A stretch of 64,000 nt of DNA from Asanoa ferruginea (GTDB taxonomy: Bacteria; Actinomycetota; Actinomycetes; Mycobacteriales; Micromonosporaceae): the NCBI RefSeq assembly GCF_003387075.1, contig NZ_QUMQ01000001.1, positions 7,564,001-7,628,000 of the forward strand, given 5' to 3'. A model generated the notes under the pieces. That model was not told where the DNA came from. It ran no database searches and saw only the letters and a list, made by a program, of their open reading frames with translations. Position 1 is the first letter of the stretch. The number at the start of each line of letters is the position of its first letter. This document shows positions 59,899 through 64,000 of the stretch, in pieces. Both the position numbers and the translations under genes were made by a program.

Positions 59899-60690
59899 AT
59901 GCTGAGCAAGGGTACGCGTCGGCGCCGGGCGACCGAGGCGGTGCTGCTAGCGATGCTGCTCGGCGGCTGTGGGGCGCCGGCAGGCGCGCACCCCACGACG
60001 CCGGCGGCCGGGCAGCCCCGGAAAGAGGCCGCCCGCGCGCCAGCCGCGAGGCTGTCCAGGTCACCGGTCGCCGCCATCAGCTACCCCGCCACCGGACGCA
60101 ACCGCTGGTCGACCGCTGCCGCCGAGGCACCGACCCGGCCCGGCCGCGGCCAGCTGCTGCGCTACCGCGTGGCGGTGGAGCGCGACATAACCGGACTGCC
60201 GGTGGCCGACGTGGCCGCAGCGGTCACCGCGACGCTGAATGACCCGCGAGGGTGGACCGCCGGCGGAAGCTGGCAACTTCGCCGGGTTGGCCTCGACCAA
60301 CCAGCCGACTTCACCATCTATTTGGCCACCCCCGGCACCCGCGACAAGCTGTGCCAGGACATTCCGGACGGCTACACCTCGTGTCGCAACGCCAACCGGG
60401 TGGTGCTCAACGTCGCGCGCTGGGTCAAGGGAGTGCCTGGCTACGGGGCCAGCGTGAACACCTACCGGCAATACATGGTCAACCACGAGGTCGGGCACCG
60501 GCTCGGTCTGGGCCACGAGAGGTGCCCAGGACCCGGCCAGCCGGCGCCGGTCATGCAGCAGCAGACGCTCGGCCTGCACGGGTGCACCGCCAACGCGTGG
60601 CCGTACCGCGATGGCCGGCGCTACCGGGGTCCGCTCGGCGAATACGACGACGAGTTGCCGCCACGCGAAGGCGCGCGCCGGGCCGCCTGA
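59899..60690 (+). CDS. DUF3152 metalloprotease-like lipoprotein
   Basis: This 263-residue lipoprotein has lipobox LGGC near residue 24. Its C-terminal domain contains the zincin-type motif NHEVGHRLGLGHERCPG (HExxHxxxxxH: two His and Glu plus a third His), preceded by FTIYLATPGT and two Cys pairs. This is the DUF3152 family, predicted extracytoplasmic zinc proteases. GAAGGGAG precedes the ATG. The upstream promoter-like motif matches that of the divergent sigma-factor gene, so it is probably part of the sigma regulon. Confidence 0.85.
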   Translation: MLSKGTRRRRATEAVLLAMLLGGCGAPAGAHPTTPAAGQPRKEAARAPAARLSRSPVAAISYPATGRNRWSTAAAEAPTRPGRGQLLRYRVAVERDITGLPVADVAAAVTATLNDPRGWTAGGSWQLRRVGLDQPADFTIYLATPGTRDKLCQDIPDGYTSCRNANRVVLNVARWVKGVPGYGASVNTYRQYMVNHEVGHRLGLGHERCPGPGQPAPVMQQQTLGLHGCTANAWPYRDGRRYRGPLGEYDDELPPREGARRAA

Positions 60691-60769
60691 GGACCTTGCT
60701 TCTACGCCCTCTCGCCCGTCCGTGCCTGCTCGCCGCTCCCCCAGGCCTGGACCCGAGGTGGGTCCAGGC

Positions 60770-61870
60770 CATGGATGCGTAGTATCGATCGCCGAGGTCG
60801 TGAAATAGGTCGATAGCCCGACGAAGCTGGTGACCGCCGATGCGTATTCGCCGAGGTGGTGTTGGGCGTACCCGAGAGTGTCCCAGGCGTTGGCCTGGCC
60901 GGCCCGGTCGTTGAGGTTCCGGGTGACCTCGATCGCCTCTCGGCAGTGGGTCAGGGCCTCGTGGTAGCCGCCAAGCTGCGCATGATGCCAACCGACCGCG
61001 TTCAGGGCGTGCCCGAGCCCGTGCCGAAGATCGCTCGTGCGGCAGATGGCGACAGCTGGTGGGCCCAGGCCGTTTTGCCCACGCCCGCCGCGCCCGACAC
61101 GGCCGCGACGGTCACTGCGGTGGGGTGCGCACCGGACGTGGCGTGTGCCGCATCAAGCAAGGCGAGTTCGCGTCGGCGACCGATGAAGCTTCGGATACTC
61201 ATGGGCAGCAGCGCCGGGACGGCCACCGGCGCGGACCCGAAGGCGGGCGGGTCCGCGTCCCCGCGCAGGATCGCGTGGTGCAGGGCCTGTAGTTCTGGAC
61301 CAGGGTCGGCGCCCAATTCGTCAACGAGGTGGGTGCGCGTACTTGCGTAACGCTCGAGTGCCTCGGCCCTTCTGCCGGTCGCGTGAAGCGCTCGCATCAA
61401 CACGACGATGAGGGGCTCGGCGAAGGGGAAATCGGCCAGCAGCGCGACGGCCGCGTCCAGTCGTTCCATGCTCCACCGGCTGCGGGTGAGTGTCGGCCAC
61501 TGTCCTGCGACGCCGCACAGGGCCTGGCCGCTCCACAGATCGAGCGCCTCACGCAGAATCGTCGCACGTTCGGAATCCGGACAACTGCGATGCCGGGCGC
61601 GCGAGGCCAGTGTCCGAAACCGATGCAGGTCTATCTGGTGTTGATCGACGTGAAGTGTGTAGCCCCCGGATTGACGCACCAACACCGGTCGGGCCTGCTC
61701 GTGCAGCTCCGCCCCGGTCACCACGAGCAGCCGGCGCAGATGCGTGACGTTGGCGTGCACGGCCGACCGAACCCGAGGCGGAGGCTGCTCCCCCCACACC
61801 CGGTCGATCAGCGTTTCCGTTGGCACCGGACGGCCCGCGTCGACGGCTAGTGCGGGCCGCTGACCGTGGT
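60770..61870 (-). pseudogene. Doubly truncated SARP/AfsR-type regulator gene
   Basis: The 274 codons ending at 61002 encode the back of a winged helix (RPVPTETLIDRVWG), a BTAD domain and an ATPase start (SGAAGVGKTAWAHQL), then stop. The expected first 35 residues of the winged helix are replaced by unrelated codons. Just past the stop, another frame continues with TPR sequence (GHALNAVGWHHAQLGGYHEA, then NDRAGQANAWDTLGYAQHHL), and a third frame with DLGDRYYASMAWTHLG. Thus the NB-ARC core is deleted and the TPR part is frameshifted twice. It is a remnant, unlikely to be active. Confidence 0.7.
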
Positions 61871-61919
61871 CGCGATCTATCGGGACAGACCACAGCGGCT
61901 CACAACGACAAGATCGGGG

Positions 61920-62186
61920 ATGCCAGTGAAAAAGGTTGTGGTCCGAGGCCTGGTGGCTGTGCTACTGGCCGGCATGGCTCTAGTGCTGGGTGGCGATCCT
62001 GCCCATGCCCAAATGCCCGCGGGGTGCCGGGTCGACATCGGCCTTGTCTACGAGGAGAACGAGTACATCAACGGTGAACTGTCCCTAGTCTTGGTCTACC
62101 CGGCACACACAGCGGTTCAGGCGCCGTTGCGGGTGAACGTCACGTGGGTGACTCCGCTGGACGAGGAGGTGGCCTCGACCCGGTAG
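61920..62186 (+). pseudogene. Secreted protein truncated at its 3' end
   Basis: ATG 61920 (or GTG 61926) encodes a clean Sec signal (KKVVVRGLVAVLLAGMALVL...AHA) and about 25 further residues (CRVDIGLVYEENEYINGELS). From about 62096 the frame simply runs antisense through the end of the DHFR-family gene before stopping. The original C-terminus appears to have been lost at this junction. Confidence 0.5.
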
Positions 62187-62749
62187 TCCTTCTCGATGCC
62201 CTCCAGCCCGTCCCAGAGGCGTACGCCCCGGCCGAGCAGGATCGGGACCACCACGACGTGCATATGGTCGACCAGCCCGGCAACGACGAACTCGCGAATC
62301 ATGGTGGCCCCTCCCCCGAGGCGGATGTCCCGGTCGCCGGCGGCCTCGCGGGCCGTCTTGAGCGCCTCGGCCGGCGACGCGTCGAGGAAGTGGAACGTCG
62401 TGCCGCCCTCCATCTCGATCGACGGGCGGGTGTGGTGGGTCAGGACGAAGACCGGCGTGTGGAACGGCGGGTTGGGGCCCCACGCCCCCTTCCAATCCGG
62501 GTCCTCGTGCCATCCGGGGTGGCCGAACTTTCCGGCACCCATGATCTCGGCGCCGATCCCGGACTCGAACTGTTGCACGAAGAGGTCGTCGACGCCGCTG
62601 CTACCGCCCTGGTCCCACGACCTGGTGGCGAACATCCACTCGTGCAGCCTGTCTCCGGCGTGACCGAAATGTGCGTCGCGGCTCTGACCCTCGCCGGTGC
62701 CGAAGCCGTCGAGTGAGATGGAGAAGTTCTGGACGCGTACGCGGGACAT
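62117..62749 (-). CDS. DHFR/RibD-family reductase
   Basis: This 210-residue protein has the RibD C-terminal (dihydrofolate-reductase-like) fold: FSISLDGFGTGEGQ at the start, AEIMGAGKFGHPG in the NADPH-binding region, FVLTHHTRPS, DIRLGGGATMIREFV and HVVVVPILLGRGVRLWDGL. It is probably a cytoplasmic NADPH-dependent reductase of unknown substrate. It is divergent from the LysR regulator gene, its likely controller. Confidence 0.88.
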   Translation of the reverse strand: MSRVRVQNFSISLDGFGTGEGQSRDAHFGHAGDRLHEWMFATRSWDQGGSSGVDDLFVQQFESGIGAEIMGAGKFGHPGWHEDPDWKGAWGPNPPFHTPVFVLTHHTRPSIEMEGGTTFHFLDASPAEALKTAREAAGDRDIRLGGGATMIREFVVAGLVDHMHVVVVPILLGRGVRLWDGLEGIEKDYRVEATSSSSGVTHVTFTRNGA

Positions 62750-62842
62750 GGTTGGTGCTCCTTCGGTCGCCGGGGGTCATTTCGCGGTCATCAGCGATGT
62801 TTGCAGCCTCATTGTCATGACGTCCAATGCCAAGTTCGCTCA

Positions 62843-62855
62843 TATCTCATAGATA
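62843..62855. promoter_or_regulatory. Candidate LysR-type operator
   Basis: TATCT-CAT-AGATA is a perfect dyad of 5-bp arms with T-N11-A geometry, in the AT-rich gap between the DHFR-family gene and the LysR gene. It lies ten bases upstream of the LysR start codon. Confidence 0.55.
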
Positions 62856-62865
62856 AACTTGATGC

Positions 62866-63729
62866 ATGTTGAACCTGACTCAGCTCAAGGTGCTGGAGTC
62901 GGTCTCCCGCCACGGCTCGGTGACCGAGGCCGCGAAGGAACTGCGTTACTCGCAACCGTCGGTCAGTCACCACCTAGCGCGGCTGGAAGCCGCCACCGGA
63001 GCCAAGCTGATCCAACGCGTGGGCCGCGGCATCCGGCTGACCCCCGAAGGAGAGCTGCTGGCACGACGGGCGGCGGAGATCCTGGGGCGACTCGACGCCG
63101 CGTCTTTCGAGCTCGCCGCCCGCGTGGGGCTTCGTGCCGGACGGGTACGGCTCGCCGGTTTCCAGACGGTCCTCAGCACCCTCGTGCCGAAGGCGGCCGC
63201 CGCGCTCTCCCGGTCGTACCCGGGCATCGAGTTGAACTTGATCGACGCCCATCCGGCCGACGGCCTGCGGATGCTGCGGTCGGGAACCGTCGACATCGCC
63301 TTGATCTTCCGCAACGCCGACACTCCTCCGGACGAGGAGGAGGGGTTCCGGCTCACCCACCTGCTGGACGACCCCCTCTACCTGGTCAGCGACCACTCCG
63401 ATCAGCGCCTCGAGGACCACCGCGAGTCCGCGTGGGTCGGCGGCTGCGAACGCTGTCGGGCCGCCACCATCACCGCATGCGAACGCGCCGGCTTCGCTCC
63501 ACGGTTCGCTTACTTCTGCGACGACACCGTCATCACCCAGGCGCTGGTGGCCGCCGGAATGGGTGTCGCGATCGTCAACGGACTCGCGTTGCGGGCGCAC
63601 CGGGCGCCGGGCGTCCATGCCACACCGCTCACGGACAGCCCTCGCCGGATCTACGCCGCGACGTACGGAGACCCGCCGGACCCGCCCGCCACTACCGCGC
63701 TGCTCGAGATCCTGACCTCATTGCCGTGA
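62866..63729 (+). CDS. LysR-family transcriptional regulator
   Basis: This 287-residue regulator has the N-terminal LysR helix-turn-helix (residues 1-60, LKVLESVSRHGSVTEAAKEL, YSQPSVSHHLARLE) and a periplasmic-binding-like effector domain (from about residue 88, GRVRLAGFQTVLSTLVPKAA). It is divergent from the DHFR-family reductase gene with a dyad operator in between, which suggests control of that gene and of itself. Confidence 0.93.
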   Translation: MLNLTQLKVLESVSRHGSVTEAAKELRYSQPSVSHHLARLEAATGAKLIQRVGRGIRLTPEGELLARRAAEILGRLDAASFELAARVGLRAGRVRLAGFQTVLSTLVPKAAAALSRSYPGIELNLIDAHPADGLRMLRSGTVDIALIFRNADTPPDEEEGFRLTHLLDDPLYLVSDHSDQRLEDHRESAWVGGCERCRAATITACERAGFAPRFAYFCDDTVITQALVAAGMGVAIVNGLALRAHRAPGVHATPLTDSPRRIYAATYGDPPDPPATTALLEILTSLP

Positions 63730-63885
63730 CGCACCCCTGGCGCCGACGCAGCCGGGCGACCACCCGCGACGGCCAGCCCCTCACGAAGCGCCGGAAGAGT
63801 GTTACCTCTCCTGCGTCGTCGGATGGTGCGACCCTGCGTCGCGCGGTGCCTAAGCGCCGCTGAACGCCTGCGGGCGGAGAACGAC

Positions 63886-64000
63886 GTGTGCCCCACCCTG
63901 CTACAGACCCTCGTCGGGCTGCTCGCCCTCGGTGGCGTCGCGCTCGGCGCGGCGATGACTCTCCGCCAGGTGCGGGCCAGCCGCGACGGCCAGCTCATCG
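63886..64000 (+). CDS. Start of a membrane protein (runs off the window)
   Basis: From GTG 63886, preceded by GGCGGAGAAC, the frame encodes a membrane helix (LLQTLVGLLALGGVALGAAM) followed by a basic stretch (TLRQVRASRDGQLI). It is open at the window edge. The start is uncertain, since the frame is also open upstream. Function cannot be judged. Between the LysR stop at 63729 and here I see no other gene. Confidence 0.35.
   Translation, partial: MCPTLLQTLVGLLALGGVALGAAMTLRQVRASRDGQLI

Noticed and set aside
1-64000. CRISPR array, tRNA, rRNA or complete insertion sequence
   Set aside because: No regularly spaced repeats of CRISPR length, no cloverleaf or rRNA-like sequence and no full transposase were seen on reading through; only gene debris near 42 and 58-62 kb.

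Overview
The window is high-GC actinobacterial DNA. SARP-type and LuxR/LAL regulators, a SigE-family ECF sigma factor, many lipoproteins and Tat substrates, GTG/TTG starts and 4-bp ATGA/GTGA gene overlaps all fit a filamentous actinomycete, most likely Micromonosporaceae. That placement is inferred from gene families, not from a marker gene. No rRNA, tRNA, CRISPR array or complete insertion sequence is visible.

1-21.3 kb is one coherent catabolic locus for N-methylated amines, most simply glycine betaine. On the minus strand lie a ProV/ProW/ProX-like uptake system, a dimethylglycine oxidase and heterotetrameric sarcosine oxidase subunits (SoxB, SoxD, SoxA; SoxA runs off the left edge). Divergent from these is a corrinoid methyl-transfer module: an MttB-superfamily methyltransferase without pyrrolysine, an IclR regulator, a corrinoid protein, a pterin-binding methyltransferase, a RACE-type corrinoid activator and a DUF1638 protein. 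A second, PotFGHI/Fbp-like ABC transporter and a GYD-domain protein follow. Read together: betaine import, corrinoid/folate-dependent removal of the first methyl, then two oxidative demethylations through dimethylglycine and sarcosine to glycine.

21.3-33.5 kb holds a small exported peptide, an EcsC-like protein, a hemerythrin-like protein, and a large SARP regulator divergent from a 1041-residue secreted protein of pore-former-like architecture. Five CGCCA-type boxes at exact 11-bp periodicity lie between those two. An operon of three alpha/beta hydrolases follows.

33.5-48 kb carries two overlapping LAL regulators (one with a degenerate P-loop), an S51 peptidase, a cold-shock gene with an attenuator-like leader, a cytidylyltransferase, an exported repeat protein, an APH-like kinase, an HNH-like protein, and a Fic protein with a duplicated-domain partner.

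48-57.5 kb encodes secreted and envelope functions: a lipoprotein, an exported M20 peptidase, a Tat-exported subtilisin with an autotransporter-type repeat, a MarR regulator with an MFS exporter fused to an EthD domain, and a peptidoglycan-binding protein.

57.5-64 kb mixes live genes (SigE-family sigma factor, candidate anti-sigma, DUF3152 metalloprotease-like lipoprotein, DHFR-family reductase, LysR regulator) with gene debris: a DHFR-family remnant, a doubly truncated SARP gene and a 3'-truncated secreted protein. The sigma factor and the DUF3152 gene have matching divergent promoter-like motifs.
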